Shown: positions 1-8,930, counted from the stretch's first letter. The stretch: 64,000 bases of DNA from Hyphococcus sp. (GCA_028284345.1 JANQRY010000006.1:186001-250000), one strand, 5' to 3'. Numbers and translations are program-made. The notes: a model not told the origin generated them from the sequence alone.

Positions 1-1
1 C

Positions 2-295
2 GATATCGGCCTGATGGAAGACCGCGCGACGTTACGCATATCTTCGCAGCACATGGCGAACTGGCTCCTCCATGGCGTCTGCACGGAAGAACAGATCGAC
101 GAGGCCTTCCGGCGCATGGCGGAGAAAGTCGATGGGCAAAATGCGGGCGATCCGGAGTACAAACCGATGACGCCGGCGTTTGACGGCGTTGCCTACCGCG
201 CGGCGCGGGCGCTGGTCTTTGAGGGCGTCGTCCAACCGAGCGGCTATACCGAGCCGCTGCTGCACAAGCACCGGCTGGAGGCGAAGGCGGGCTAG
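2..295 (+). CDS. glcB: Malate synthase G, C-terminal part (cut by window edge)
   Basis: The reading frame is open from the first bases of the window, so this is the end of a longer gene. The visible 97 residues carry the C-terminal motifs of malate synthase [13 protein letters not shown], a QNAGDP turn, and the terminal [18 protein letters not shown] stretch. The enzyme condenses glyoxylate with acetyl-CoA to malate in the glyoxylate bypass. The catalytic TIM barrel lies outside the window, so its integrity cannot be judged. The ATG at base 14 in the ORF track is an internal methionine, not a start. Confidence 0.93.
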   Translation, partial: DIGLMEDRATLRISSQHMANWLLHGVCTEEQIDEAFRRMAEKVDGQNAGDPEYKPMTPAFDGVAYRAARALVFEGVVQPSGYTEPLLHKHRLEAKAG

Positions 296-358
296 CGGTT
301 GAACTGTGTCGGCGCGCTTTGATAGGATGGGCGCGAGCGAACTGGAGAAGGGCCCGCG

Positions 359-667
359 ATGACGCGTTTGAGCGAACAGGATCAGGAAAAACTCGACGCG
401 GCGGTCATGCGCCGCCTGATTGATCATCTCGACGCCAACAAAGACGTTCAGAATATCGATCTGATGATCCTCGCCGGCTTCTGCCGGAACTGTCTCGGCA
501 AATGGTACAAGGCGGCGGCCGACGAGCTTGGCGTCGATGTTTCGGACGGCGACGCCCGCGAGCGCATTTACGGCATGCCCTACGGCGAATGGAAAGAAAA
601 ATACCAGACGCCGGCGAGCCCGGAACAACTGGCGGCCATGGACGCGCGCGCCAAGGCCGGGAAATAG
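359..667 (+). CDS. DUF1244 family protein
   Basis: This 102-residue cytoplasmic protein has the hallmark GFCRNCLGKWY motif near residue 40, followed by YGMPYGEWKEKYQ, which defines the small DUF1244 family common in alpha- and gammaproteobacteria. No signal peptide or membrane segment is visible. The two cysteines in FCRNC are typical of the family, and I know of no established function. It lies about 60 bases downstream of the malate synthase gene on the same strand and could be co-transcribed with it. An AAGGG stretch precedes the ATG. Confidence 0.85.
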   Translation: MTRLSEQDQEKLDAAVMRRLIDHLDANKDVQNIDLMILAGFCRNCLGKWYKAAADELGVDVSDGDARERIYGMPYGEWKEKYQTPASPEQLAAMDARAKAGK

Positions 668-824
668 AGGCTGGCGTTGGCGGCGGGTTAAAGGGGGGCG
701 AAAGCCATAACCCGCTCATCCCGGCGAAGGATCGGAAATTTCGATTTAATTTGAGGGCAAAACGCTTAAACGGTCCGCACGCACGCAATAGCCGACGGCG
801 GTCCGGCGTGTTAGATTGCGAGCT

Positions 825-1829
825 ATGAACGACACCCTTCTGAAAGACAGTTTTGGCCGGCGGATCACCTATTTGCGGCTTTCCGTGACGGATCGCTGCG
901 ATTTGCGGTGCCGCTACTGCATGGCCGAACAGATGACGTTCCTGCCGAAGCGGGACGTGCTCAGCCTTGAAGAGCTTGAGCGCATCGCCGGCGCCTTCAT
1001 CGACCGCGGCGTAAAGAAAATTCGCATCACCGGGGGCGAACCGCTCGTGCGGCGCGACATCACCACCTTGCTGGCGCGTCTGTCGCGACGTTTGAAAAAC
1101 GGCGACCTCGATGAATTAACGCTGACGACCAACGGCACGCAGCTTGTTCATCATGCCGATGTTCTGAAAGAACTTGGCGTAGAGCGCATCAACGTATCGC
1201 TGGACACGCTCGATGATGAAAAATTCGAACGCCTCACGCGACGCAACGCGCTTTCCCAGGTATTGCGGGGTCTCGATGCGGCGCAGGCGGCCGGGCTGAG
1301 AGTCAAGATCAACGCGGTTGCGCTCAAGGGCGTCAACGATCAGGAACTGCCGTCCCTCATCGAATGGGCCCATGGCCGCGATATGGACGTGACGCTGATC
1401 GAGGTCATGCCTCTTGGCGAAATCGAAGAAGATCGAACGGATCAGTATTTGCCGCTGACGGCGGTGCGCGACGGGCTTGAAGCGCAGTGGACGCTGACGC
1501 CGATGGACAAGCGCACGGGCGGGCCGGCGCGCTATGTTCGCGTTGAGGAAACCGGCGGCGTGCTCGGGTTTATTACGCCGCTCACGCAGAATTTCTGCAA
1601 CGGCTGCAATCGCGTCCGCGTCACCTGCACGGGGCGGATCTATACGTGCCTGGGCCACGACGACTATATTGACCTGCGCGCGGCGCAACGGGGCCCCGGG
1701 CCCGAGGCGGCCCTGTCGGCGGCGCTCGACCGCGCCATGCTGACAAAGCCCGAGCGCCACGGCTTTCAAATCAAGACGCCCGGCGCTGCGCCGGCCGTGT
1801 CGCGTCATATGTCGGTTACGGGCGGCTGA
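825..1829 (+). CDS. moaA: GTP 3',8-cyclase MoaA
   Basis: A radical SAM enzyme that converts GTP to 3',8-cyclo-GTP, the first step of molybdopterin synthesis, together with MoaC. The N-terminal cluster motif is CDLRCRYC and is followed by the ITGGEPL SAM-binding motif. The C-terminal second cluster is represented by [11 protein letters not shown], with a further cysteine in YTCLGHDD. The protein ends in Gly-Gly, as MoaA proteins do. The track starts at a TTG (816); the ATG three codons later is preferred, giving 334 residues, the usual family length. It opens the moa cluster, with moaD one base after its stop. Confidence 0.95.
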   Translation: MNDTLLKDSFGRRITYLRLSVTDRCDLRCRYCMAEQMTFLPKRDVLSLEELERIAGAFIDRGVKKIRITGGEPLVRRDITTLLARLSRRLKNGDLDELTLTTNGTQLVHHADVLKELGVERINVSLDTLDDEKFERLTRRNALSQVLRGLDAAQAAGLRVKINAVALKGVNDQELPSLIEWAHGRDMDVTLIEVMPLGEIEEDRTDQYLPLTAVRDGLEAQWTLTPMDKRTGGPARYVRVEETGGVLGFITPLTQNFCNGCNRVRVTCTGRIYTCLGHDDYIDLRAAQRGPGPEAALSAALDRAMLTKPERHGFQIKTPGAAPAVSRHMSVTGG

Positions 1830-1830
1830 C

Positions 1831-2079
1831 ATGGCCCGGCTCCTGTTTTTCGGAAAGCTCGGCGACATCGCCGGGGGCCGCGCGCGCGACTTTCCCTTGG
1901 GCGCCGCGAACACCGTGTCGGCGCTGAAGGCGGCGATTGCGAAGGGCGATCCGGTGCTCGGCGATGCGCTTGCGGCCGCATCCGTGCGCTGCATCGTCAA
2001 CGAAGAAATGACCCACGGCGATGCGGCGATTACGGACGACGATGAAATCGCCTTCATGCCGCCGGTAAGCGGGGGATAG
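1831..2079 (+). CDS. moaD: Molybdopterin synthase sulfur-carrier subunit MoaD
   Basis: This 82-residue ubiquitin-fold protein ends in PPVSGG. The terminal Gly-Gly is thiocarboxylated and donates sulfur to precursor Z within the MoaD-MoaE synthase. The MARLLFFGKLGDIAG opening is typical of the family. It starts one base after the moaA stop and is followed four bases later by moaE, its enzymatic partner, so tight co-translation is likely. Confidence 0.94.
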   Translation: MARLLFFGKLGDIAGGRARDFPLGAANTVSALKAAIAKGDPVLGDALAAASVRCIVNEEMTHGDAAITDDDEIAFMPPVSGG

Positions 2080-2083
2080 GCCC

Positions 2084-2539
2084 GTGATCAGAGTTCTGGA
2101 AACGCCCTTCGATCTCAATCGCGAAATCGCCGCGTTCAACGCCCGCGCCGGCGCGGCCGGCGCTGTCGTGACGTTTTCCGGCGCCGTGCGCGGCGCGGCG
2201 GGCGAGGCGCGCGTCGATGCGCTTGAGCTTGAGCATTTTCCGGGCGTGACCGAACGCTCCATCGCGGCGATCGAAGCCGAAGCGCGCGAACGCTGGCCCA
2301 TAACCGACATCGACATCATCCACCGCGTCGGACGCCTGGCGCCGGGCGAGCCCATCGTCCTTGTCTGCGTCGCCGCGGCCCATCGCCGCGAAGCGTTCGA
2401 GGCCGCTGATTTCCTGATGGACTATCTGAAAACAAAAGCCATGTTCTGGAAAAAGGAATCGCGCAGCGACGGCGAGACATGGATTGAACCGCGGGCGGAG
2501 GATTATAAAGACGCCGCGCGCTGGAAAGAGAGCAAATAG
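2084..2539 (+). CDS. moaE: Molybdopterin synthase catalytic subunit MoaE
   Basis: The 151-residue catalytic subunit that, charged by MoaD, inserts two sulfurs into cyclic pyranopterin monophosphate. Visible motifs are VVTFSGAVRG near residue 27, LELEHFPG, the HRVGRL segment and HRREAF, with the active-site lysine region KTKAMFWKKE near residue 115. It uses a GTG start. Its stop codon abuts the ATG of moaB directly. Confidence 0.95.
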   Translation: MIRVLETPFDLNREIAAFNARAGAAGAVVTFSGAVRGAAGEARVDALELEHFPGVTERSIAAIEAEARERWPITDIDIIHRVGRLAPGEPIVLVCVAAAHRREAFEAADFLMDYLKTKAMFWKKESRSDGETWIEPRAEDYKDAARWKESK

Positions 2540-3070
2540 ATGGGCAAGCGCAAGGACAACGCGCCGTTCAAGCCGGTGCGGATCGCGCTTCTGACCGTTT
2601 CGGACAGCCGCGACGCGTCGACGGACACGTCCGGCGACATCCTGGCGGAGCGCATCACCGACGCCGGCCATGGCCTCGCGGCGCGTGACCTTGTGCGCGA
2701 CGACATTGTGAAAATCCGCGAGACCGTATCGGCGTGGATCGACGATCCCGAAATCGACGTCGTCATCAGTACCGGCGGAACGGGGCTCACCGGCCGCGAC
2801 GTGACCGTCGAGGCGTTGACGCCGCTGTTTGAAAAAACCATCGACGGCTTCTCGGTGGTCTTTCACAATGTGAGTTTTGAAAGCATCGGCCTGTCGACCA
2901 TCAATTCCCGGGCGACGGCGGGTCTCGCCCGCGGCACGATTATCTTCGCTCTGCCGGGATCGAACGGCGCGGTAAAAGACGGCTGGGACAAGGTGATTTC
3001 GCATCAGCTCGACGCCCGCTATGGCCCCTGCAATCTCGTCGAACTGATGCCGCGCCTGTTGGAACAATAA
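2540..3070 (+). CDS. moaB: Molybdenum cofactor biosynthesis protein MoaB
   Basis: A 176-residue MoaB/MogA-fold protein. STGGTGLTGRDVTVEAL around residue 80 and LPGSNGAVKDGWDKV near residue 140 match the MPT-binding loop of the MoaB branch. MoaB/Mog proteins adenylylate molybdopterin before molybdate insertion. No separate mogA is present in this cluster, so MoaB may fill that role here (inference). It is packed without gaps between moaE and moaC. Confidence 0.93.
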   Translation: MGKRKDNAPFKPVRIALLTVSDSRDASTDTSGDILAERITDAGHGLAARDLVRDDIVKIRETVSAWIDDPEIDVVISTGGTGLTGRDVTVEALTPLFEKTIDGFSVVFHNVSFESIGLSTINSRATAGLARGTIIFALPGSNGAVKDGWDKVISHQLDARYGPCNLVELMPRLLEQ

Positions 3071-3550
3071 ATGTCGGATCTCACCCATTTCGATAAGGAC
3101 GGACGCGCGCGGATGGTTGACGTCTCCGCTAAGGCGGAAACGACGCGGCGCGCTGTCGCCGAGGGCCGCGTCGTCTTTTCAAAAGAAACCTATGCGGCGA
3201 TATGGGACGGCGGCGTCAAAAAAGGCGACATCGCGTCTGTCGCGGAACTGGCGGGCGTCATGGGCGCAAAACGAACCAGCGACCTAATCCCATTGTGCCA
3301 TCCGCTGCCGATCGATAAAGTCAGCCTGCGCATTGAACCGAACGATGCTTCTCTCGCGTTCGTCGTTACGGCCGAGGTCAAAACCTCGGGCAAAACCGGG
3401 GTTGAGATGGAAGCGCTGACCGCGGTCAGCATTGCCTGTTTGACGATTTACGACATGGCCAAGGCCGTCGATAAAGCGATAACAATCGAAAACATTCGAT
3501 TGCTGGAAAAATCCGGCGGCAAGTCCGGCGATTACAAACGAATGACATAG
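3071..3550 (+). CDS. moaC: Cyclic pyranopterin monophosphate synthase MoaC
   Basis: The 159-residue partner of MoaA, converting 3',8-cyclo-GTP to cyclic pyranopterin monophosphate. [13 protein letters not shown] near residue 75 and [14 protein letters not shown] near residue 108 are the conserved MoaC blocks, and [16 protein letters not shown] is the classical N-terminus. The start abuts the moaB stop. It is the last gene before the inverted-repeat element that separates the moa block from moeA. Confidence 0.96.
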   Translation: MSDLTHFDKDGRARMVDVSAKAETTRRAVAEGRVVFSKETYAAIWDGGVKKGDIASVAELAGVMGAKRTSDLIPLCHPLPIDKVSLRIEPNDASLAFVVTAEVKTSGKTGVEMEALTAVSIACLTIYDMAKAVDKAITIENIRLLEKSGGKSGDYKRMT

Positions 3551-3597
3551 TTCGCTTCGTTTCAAGCCAGTGCAAAATGCAAATACATATTCCCGTC

Positions 3598-3672
3598 CTT
3601 CCCGGCGAAAGCCGGGATCCAGAGACGCGAGCGCCGTCTCTGTTGCAGTGGATCCCGGCTTTCGCCGGGAAG
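3598..3672. repeat. Perfect inverted-repeat intergenic element (REP/MITE-like)
   Basis: Two 23-base arms, CTTCCCGGCGAAAGCCGGGATCC and its exact reverse complement, flank a 29-base centre that holds a second small hairpin (AGAGACG / CGTCTCT). The element fills the moaC-moeA gap. A diverged relative lies at 5546-5650. Similar palindromes with the GGCGAAAGCCGGGATCCA core are known as dispersed intergenic repeats in alphaproteobacterial genomes. As RNA it would form a strong stem, possibly separating expression of the two blocks. Confidence 0.85.
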
Positions 3673-3727
3673 AGCGGTTGGGAGGCGTGAATACGTCAAT
3701 TATTTGCGCCAACAACAACAGTATAAA

Positions 3728-4903
3728 ATGATCAGCGTTGAAGAAGCCCTTTCCATCGTCCTCTCTGGCGCAGCGCCGCTTGGCGTGGAATCGATTGCAC
3801 TCGGCGATTGCGCCGATCGCATCGTCGCCGCCGATATCGTCGCGCGGATCACGCAGCCGCCCTTCGCTGCCTCGGCGATGGACGGTTACGCGGCGCGCTT
3901 CGCCGACGCGACCAAGGGCGAGACGCTGCGCGTGATTGGCGAGGCGCCGGCGGGCGCGCCCTTTGATGGCGGCGTCGGGGCGGGCGAGGCGGTGCGCATC
4001 TTCACCGGCGGCGTCGTTCCACCCGGCGCCGATCATGTGGTGATCCAGGAAGATGCGGCGCGCGAGGGCGACGCCATTACGATTTCCGAAGCGCAGGAAA
4101 GGCCGCGTCATATCCGGCCCGCGGGCGTCGATTTTCAGAAGGGCGATGTGCTTGCGCGCGCGGGGGAGCGGCTTCACGAAATCCACGGCGCGCTGTTCGC
4201 CGCTGCAAACATCGACTCAGTCTCCGTGTTTCGGCGCCCGCGGGTCGCCGTTTTCTCGAATGGCGATGAACTGATTGAACCGGGCGCCGATTTAAAACCC
4301 GGTCAGATCATCAATTCAAACCATTATGCGCTTTGCGCCCTGATCGAAAACTGGGGCGGCGAGGCGACCTATCTCGGTTGCGCCCGCGACAGCGAAGCCG
4401 ACATCGAGGCAATGTTTAAGAAGGCCCGCGACGCCGACATGATCGTCCCCATCGGCGGCGCGTCGGTGGGCGATTATGATTTCGTCAAGACGGCGTTCCG
4501 AAAGCTCGGCGGCGAAACCGGTTTTGAAAAGGTCGCCGTGCGGCCGGGAAAACCGACCTGGTTTGGCAGGCTCCGGTCCGCGCGCATTGTCGGCCTGCCG
4601 GGCAATCCGGCGTCTGCGATTGTCACGGCGACGCTCTTTGTCAGACCGCTCGCGGTCGCGCTCGGCGGCGGCGACCCGACCGCCGCCGAAGGAACGGCGC
4701 CGCTCGCGGCGCCGGTTCCCGCCAATGGCGGGCGCGAAACCTATTTGCGCGCGGTCGTCAGGGATGATGCGATTGCGCCGGCGCCCGATCAGGACAGTTC
4801 GTTGCTGCGCCCCTTCGCCGAGGCGAATGCGCTGATAAAACGCCCGCCGCATGGCGAAGCGTTGCGCGTCGGCGACGCCGCGCCCTTTGTGCGGTTGCGA
4901 TGA
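3728..4903 (+). CDS. moeA: Molybdopterin molybdenumtransferase MoeA
   Basis: The 391-residue enzyme that inserts molybdate into adenylylated molybdopterin. Conserved elements are SAMDGYA (residue ~55), TGGVVPPGADHVV (~95), RPAGVDFQKGDVL (~140), NSNHYAL (~198), GGASVGDYDF (~246) and GLPGNPASAI (~293), in family order. The track opens at a TTG (3704) inside the repeat-proximal region; the ATG at 3728 gives the normal N-terminus MISVEEAL. The stop overlaps the mobA start by four bases. Confidence 0.94.
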   Translation: MISVEEALSIVLSGAAPLGVESIALGDCADRIVAADIVARITQPPFAASAMDGYAARFADATKGETLRVIGEAPAGAPFDGGVGAGEAVRIFTGGVVPPGADHVVIQEDAAREGDAITISEAQERPRHIRPAGVDFQKGDVLARAGERLHEIHGALFAAANIDSVSVFRRPRVAVFSNGDELIEPGADLKPGQIINSNHYALCALIENWGGEATYLGCARDSEADIEAMFKKARDADMIVPIGGASVGDYDFVKTAFRKLGGETGFEKVAVRPGKPTWFGRLRSARIVGLPGNPASAIVTATLFVRPLAVALGGGDPTAAEGTAPLAAPVPANGGRETYLRAVVRDDAIAPAPDQDSSLLRPFAEANALIKRPPHGEALRVGDAAPFVRLR

Positions 4904-5490
4904 CGGGATCGCCGCGCTCACTCGGCGTTATCCTCGCTGGCGGCGCGGCGCGGCGCATGGACGGCGTCGATAAAGGCGCCGTGTCGCTGGCCGGCAAACG
5001 ACTCTTTGATCACGTTTACGAACGCCTGGCGGCGCAGGTCGATCGCGTTCTTGTCGCCGGACCCCATGATTACGACGCCGGCCTCACGGCTGTCGAAGAC
5101 CGGCCTGACGGTCCCGCGGGCCCGGCGGCGGGTCTTTATGCAGCGCTCGCCTGGCTGGAAAAAAACGCAACCGACGCGCGCGGGTTCGTCACGGCGCCGG
5201 TCGATGCGCCGTTCCTGCCGCGGGATCTGGCGGACCGATTGCACGGGGAGGGTGGATCGGCCGTCGCGCGATGCGCCGGCCGGCGTCATCCGACCTTTGC
5301 TTATTGGGACGCGGGCGATCTGTCGGCGTATCTTCGCGCACGCAACCGCGGCGAGGCGCCGGCGCTCCATGACATTGCAGCGTCGCTAAATGCGCGCGAC
5401 GTCGATTTTGACGATGAGACGGCGTTCTTCAACGTCAATGCGCCGGCGGACATAAAAGCGGCGGAAGCGTTGATCGTTGGAGGCGGGTAG
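4900..5490 (+). CDS. mobA: Molybdenum cofactor guanylyltransferase MobA
   Basis: A 196-residue nucleotidyltransferase that attaches GMP to Mo-molybdopterin to form the MGD cofactor used by DMSO-reductase-family enzymes. The N-terminal GVILAGGAARRMDGVDKG loop is the GTP-binding signature, with the family PAGPAAGL and APVDAPFLP segments following. ATG overlaps the moeA TGA. Presence of mobA implies that bis-MGD enzymes exist in this organism; none is in the window. Confidence 0.93.
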   Translation: MTGSPRSLGVILAGGAARRMDGVDKGAVSLAGKRLFDHVYERLAAQVDRVLVAGPHDYDAGLTAVEDRPDGPAGPAAGLYAALAWLEKNATDARGFVTAPVDAPFLPRDLADRLHGEGGSAVARCAGRRHPTFAYWDAGDLSAYLRARNRGEAPALHDIAASLNARDVDFDDETAFFNVNAPADIKAAEALIVGGG

Positions 5491-5545
5491 GGTCGGTTGC
5501 GGGTTGTGCGGGTATTGAGTTTTACGCTCCAACCTCTCCCCCCGT

Positions 5546-5650
5546 TCTTACCGGCGAAAGCCGGTATCCAGGAAAGTTGGTTTTTTTGGATCGTCTCAAA
5601 CGAAGCGATGAAGTTTAACGTTCCTGGACCCCGACTTTCGTCGGGGAAGA
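5546..5650. repeat. Diverged copy of the inverted-repeat element
   Basis: Arms TCTTACCGGCGAAAGCCGGT...TCCAGGAA and TTCCTGGACC...TCGGGGAAGA pair imperfectly across about 46 bases. The arm shares the CCGGCGAAAGCCGG core with the perfect element at 3598-3672, so the two are relatives at different stages of decay. It fills most of the mobA to cytosine deaminase gap between two converging genes and could act as a bidirectional terminator. Confidence 0.7.
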
Positions 5651-5698
5651 CGGAGTTAGGATTTTAGCCGCGCAATCCTTAGCCGACTCCAACAAACG

Positions 5699-6145
5699 TC
5701 ACTCCATAATGTCTTCGTTCCAGAGCGCCTCATTGGCGGCGATGAACGCCTTCATCTGCTCTATGGATGGCGCGTGCGCCGCGTCGATGACGTCGACGCC
5801 GCGTTCGCGCAGGAAATCTTCATTGCCGCCGAAGCTTTGCGTATCGTTGATGACGACGCGCGGGATCTTGAACTGCACGATCGTGCCGGAGCACATCATG
5901 CAAGGGCTGAGCGATGTATAGAGCGTCGTGTCCTTGTAGGTCTTTTGCCGGCCGGCGTTTCTCAGCGCGTCCATTTCGCCGTGGGCGATCGGATCGTTTT
6001 TCTGAACCCGCTGATTGTGGCCGGCGCCGAGAACGGTTTCGCCGCGCGCAAGCACCGATCCAATGGGGAGCCCGCCGGCGTCGGCGCTGATCTTCGCCTG
6101 ACGAAACGCCAGTTCGATCATCTTGCGGTCGAAATCGGTCAGCAT
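5699..6145 (-). CDS. Cytosine deaminase, fungal (FCY1) type
   Basis: A 148-residue zinc deaminase of the CDA fold. The zinc ligands are visible as AHGEMDAL (His and catalytic Glu, residue ~60) and SPCMMCSG (two Cys, ~87). The TLYTSLSPC block, the IPRVVIND strand and the C-terminal WNEDIME closely follow yeast cytosine deaminase (TLYTTLSPC, IPRCVVGE, WFEDIGE). The classical bacterial enzyme CodA is an unrelated amidohydrolase. It would convert cytosine to uracil, and the divergent neighbour is upp, which salvages uracil. The track ORF reads 150 codons too far upstream. ATG 6145 is preferred, and ATG 6169 is possible. Confidence 0.85.
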   Translation of the reverse strand: MLTDFDRKMIELAFRQAKISADAGGLPIGSVLARGETVLGAGHNQRVQKNDPIAHGEMDALRNAGRQKTYKDTTLYTSLSPCMMCSGTIVQFKIPRVVINDTQSFGGNEDFLRERGVDVIDAAHAPSIEQMKAFIAANEALWNEDIME

Positions 6146-6226
6146 GGCTTGGGTTCCGTTTTGCTGCATGATGGACAGGGGCCGTCCCTTCGCCGATAAA
6201 ACGCCCGCGCAAGCGTAGGATTTCTC

Positions 6227-6865
6227 ATGACCGCCGACAATCTCACCCTTGTTCGCCACCCGCTGGTTCAGCACAAGCTGACAATCCTGCGCAACAAGGA
6301 GACCCCGACCGCGCAGTTCCGGCAGGTCTTTCGCGAAATCGCCTTTGTTCTCGGTTGCGAGGCGACGCGGGATCTGGCCCTCGGCGCGGTTGAAATCGAA
6401 ACGCCCCTGGAGCGCGGGTCTTTCCCTTATCTGGAAGGCAAGAAGCTCTGCTTCGTCTCTATTCTGCGGGCCGGCAACGGGTTTCTCGACGGGTTGCTGG
6501 ACCTCGTGCCCTCGGCCCGGGTCGGCCATGTCGGGATCGAGCGCGACGAGGAAACGCTGCAGCCGAAGCTTTATTACTTCAAGGCGCCGGATCACTTGAG
6601 TGAACGGCAGGTCATTCTGCTCGATCCCATGCTGGCGACCGGCGGCACGGCGATTGAGGCCGCCGCGGCGTTAAAGAAGGCGGGTGCAACCCGCATCAAA
6701 TTCCTCTGTCTCGTCGCCGCCCCGGAAGGCGTCGCGGCGTTTGGCGAGGCTCACCCGGATATTCCCATCATCGCCGCAGCGCTCGACCGACGGTTGAACA
6801 AGGTTGGCTATATCCTGCCCGGTCTGGGCGACGCTGGGGACCGGATTTACGGCACAAAAGGCTGA
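6227..6865 (+). CDS. upp: Uracil phosphoribosyltransferase
   Basis: This 212-residue enzyme makes UMP from uracil and PRPP. The PRPP loop [11 protein letters not shown] is at residue ~128, SILRAGNGF at ~80, and the uracil-binding C-terminus [17 protein letters not shown] is intact. It begins about 80 bases from the divergent cytosine deaminase start, so the pair forms a cytosine-to-UMP salvage unit that may share a regulatory region. Confidence 0.96.
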   Translation: MTADNLTLVRHPLVQHKLTILRNKETPTAQFRQVFREIAFVLGCEATRDLALGAVEIETPLERGSFPYLEGKKLCFVSILRAGNGFLDGLLDLVPSARVGHVGIERDEETLQPKLYYFKAPDHLSERQVILLDPMLATGGTAIEAAAALKKAGATRIKFLCLVAAPEGVAAFGEAHPDIPIIAAALDRRLNKVGYILPGLGDAGDRIYGTKG

Positions 6866-7013
6866 AATTCGGGCATTTTTTGCCAAAGCGCGGCGATTCG
6901 GCGCTGAGATTTCCTATTCCAATTCTGCTCATCCCGCGCTATTTTCTGTCGCTTATAGCCGGCGTAGTAGCATCGCCGTCCCGCGCAATCAGGAAAGAGA
7001 ATTCGCCTTGAAT

Positions 7014-8033
7014 ATGGCCGTCACCCCGCCGTTCGACCTCAACACCCATGCGCTCAAATATGCGCCGGAATATGGGGAGCACGACTTTTCCGATCATCTG
7101 CCCATGGCCGTGACGGCGTTGCGCGAACTGGGCGCGACCCCGGAGAGGGTGGAAGCGTTCGCCAAAACCTATCGCAAGAAGCTAAGGCGGAAAAAGGTCG
7201 GAAAAACAAAGATCGACGGGCTTCTCCTTTCTGCGCGCCTTGGCGATCCGACGGTTTACCCGGCCGCGCTCAACTACTTCCTGACGTCGATTGAAAGCGA
7301 GGGGCGGGCGCAGACCCTGGCGGAGCATCTGCCCGAGCTGACGGGCGCCATCGCCGCGGCGGCCTTTCACGGCGTGATCCGGGTGTCGTTCGGCCTGATC
7401 GCCGACAATGACGTGGAAATCGCCGCCGGGCTCGCTTACTGGCACGCTCATGCGACGCCGGTGAAGTTCGCCCGGTCCATCGGCGCCGCTAATAATGATG
7501 CGCAGACGCTGCTCGATGACGTCACCGCGACGTTTTCAAAGCACCGGCGCAAGCTGAAACTGGATCAGCCGACGATTTCCGAACGCATCGCCGAGATCGT
7601 TTCCAATCCGCAGCTCGGCGCCGTTTTGACGCGCGCCGCCGCCGCCGACGTGCCGTTCGAACAGATTGCGGCGACGGCCTTGCGGATCTACATGGCCTCG
7701 CTCGATTTCACGGCGTTGCATTGCGTTACCGGCGTCCACGCAACCCGTATTCTTGCCGAACATGTGGTGATGGACGATCGGCAGTTGCGCAAAGCGCTGT
7801 GGTCGAGCCTGCTCGCGGCCTATGCGTCCATCGGCGCGCCGGCGCTGGAGCCTCTGGCGCCGCCGCCCTCCGGCGCGCCGGACTGGCATGTGATTGCGTC
7901 GGCGGCCCAGTCGTCAGACGACGAACATGACATCAAATTCGCCTATTCCTGTCAGGAAGAAGCGCGCCATTATGGCCGCGACGCCCATTACCGCTTTGCC
8001 GCGGCGAAGCGTCTGAAACTGATCCGGGGGTAA
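7014..8033 (+). CDS. Questin oxidase-like protein (DUF4243 family)
   Basis: A 339-residue protein with the layout of the questin-oxidase-like family: an N-terminal HLPMAVTALRELGAT segment, AAFHGVIRVSFGL near residue 117, ALHCVTGVHATRIL near residue 235, and a C-terminal HDIKFAYSCQEEARHYGRDAHYRFAA block. The conserved His residues in HGVIR, HCVTG and H-D-I-K-F are visible. Fungal members catalyse Baeyer-Villiger-type ring opening of anthraquinones; the bacterial role is not known to me. An AGGAAAGAG Shine-Dalgarno is best spaced for a TTG at 7008, two codons before the ATG chosen here. The longer track ORF overlaps upp and is rejected. Confidence 0.75.
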   Translation: MAVTPPFDLNTHALKYAPEYGEHDFSDHLPMAVTALRELGATPERVEAFAKTYRKKLRRKKVGKTKIDGLLLSARLGDPTVYPAALNYFLTSIESEGRAQTLAEHLPELTGAIAAAAFHGVIRVSFGLIADNDVEIAAGLAYWHAHATPVKFARSIGAANNDAQTLLDDVTATFSKHRRKLKLDQPTISERIAEIVSNPQLGAVLTRAAAADVPFEQIAATALRIYMASLDFTALHCVTGVHATRILAEHVVMDDRQLRKALWSSLLAAYASIGAPALEPLAPPPSGAPDWHVIASAAQSSDDEHDIKFAYSCQEEARHYGRDAHYRFAAAKRLKLIRG

Positions 8034-8045
8034 CGGCGGCGCCCG

Positions 8046-8930
8046 TCAGTTCGCGGCGCGGGCGTCCTCAATGGACTCGATCAACGTCTCCACGTCAAAG
8101 CCTCGCACGACGTTGACGTAGTCGCCCTCAAGCGACGCGATGACAAAGGCTGGCGTGCCGCTGACGCCCATCTCGCGGACAATGTCGTGGGTTTCGATGA
8201 TCGACGACGCGACGTCCGGAGCGTTCCGGTCTTTTTCAAGTTTGGCGAAATCGACGCCGTGTTTTTGCGCGATTTTCCGGATGCGGTCTTTGGTCAAATC
8301 CCCGGACGCTTCCATCATGGCGAAATGCATGTCCAGAAACTTGCCCTGGTCGCGAGACGCCAGGGCCATTTCCGCGGCGTAGTCGGACTTTTGCCCGAAG
8401 ATCGGATATTCGCGGAAAACGAGTTTCACGTCCTTTTCGTTTTCCAGGATGGATTTCATCAGCGGCGCGGCGCGTTTGCAGTAGCTGCAATGGTAGTCGA
8501 AGAGTTCGACCACCGCGACTTTCGCCGTTTTCGGATTCGCCGCCGCAACATATCCGTGTTTCGGATCGAGCAGTCGGGCGAGGTTTTCACGCGCGCCCTT
8601 GACCGCTTGTTCTTGCTGGAGCGCCTCCCGCCGCCGTTGATATTCATTGACGGCTTCCAGAATGACCTCCGGATTGGTCATCAGATATTCGTGAATGAGC
8701 GCGCGGATTTCGTCTTCCTGCAGATCGGAAAAGGACGTTTCGACGGGCGCGCGCTCCGTGATCATGACCGGCGCCGGGATGCGGACCGTCTGCTCGGCGT
8801 CCGGCGTCGCTCCGCCCGCGCCACTCGTCGCGGACGGTTCCGCTGTGGAGAAGGCGACCATCGACACGCCGCCGAGGGCGAAGGCGCCGACGAGGGCGGC
8901 GCCGAGGCCGAGTTTTGTCTTGCTGTCCAC
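8046..8930 (-). CDS. DsbA-family thiol:disulfide oxidoreductase
   Basis: A 294-residue exported protein. A hydrophobic segment at residues ~8-28 (GAALVGAFALGGVSMVAF) is followed by a linker, a helical region EDEIRALIHEYLMTNPEVI (Com1/ScsC-like N-terminal domain), then the DsbA fold with active site CSYC (FDYHCSYCKRAAP) and the cis-Pro loop GVSGTPAFV. It should act in periplasmic disulfide formation or isomerisation. The track starts at 8957, but a GGAG lies eight bases upstream of the GTG at 8930, making GTG the likely start. It precedes no obvious partner; the upstream gene on the same strand is a BepA-like protease. Confidence 0.88.
   Translation of the reverse strand: MDSKTKLGLGAALVGAFALGGVSMVAFSTAEPSATSGAGGATPDAEQTVRIPAPVMITERAPVETSFSDLQEDEIRALIHEYLMTNPEVILEAVNEYQRRREALQQEQAVKGARENLARLLDPKHGYVAAANPKTAKVAVVELFDYHCSYCKRAAPLMKSILENEKDVKLVFREYPIFGQKSDYAAEMALASRDQGKFLDMHFAMMEASGDLTKDRIRKIAQKHGVDFAKLEKDRNAPDVASSIIETHDIVREMGVSGTPAFVIASLEGDYVNVVRGFDVETLIESIEDARAAN

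Noticed and set aside
701-745. CATCCCGGCGAAGGATCGG resembling half of the inverted-repeat element
   Set aside because: Only about ten bases match the core and there is no second arm.
6804-7013. N-terminal extension of the questin-oxidase-like ORF into upp
   Set aside because: The first 70 codons overlap upp and match no family; a good Shine-Dalgarno lies just before 7008-7014.
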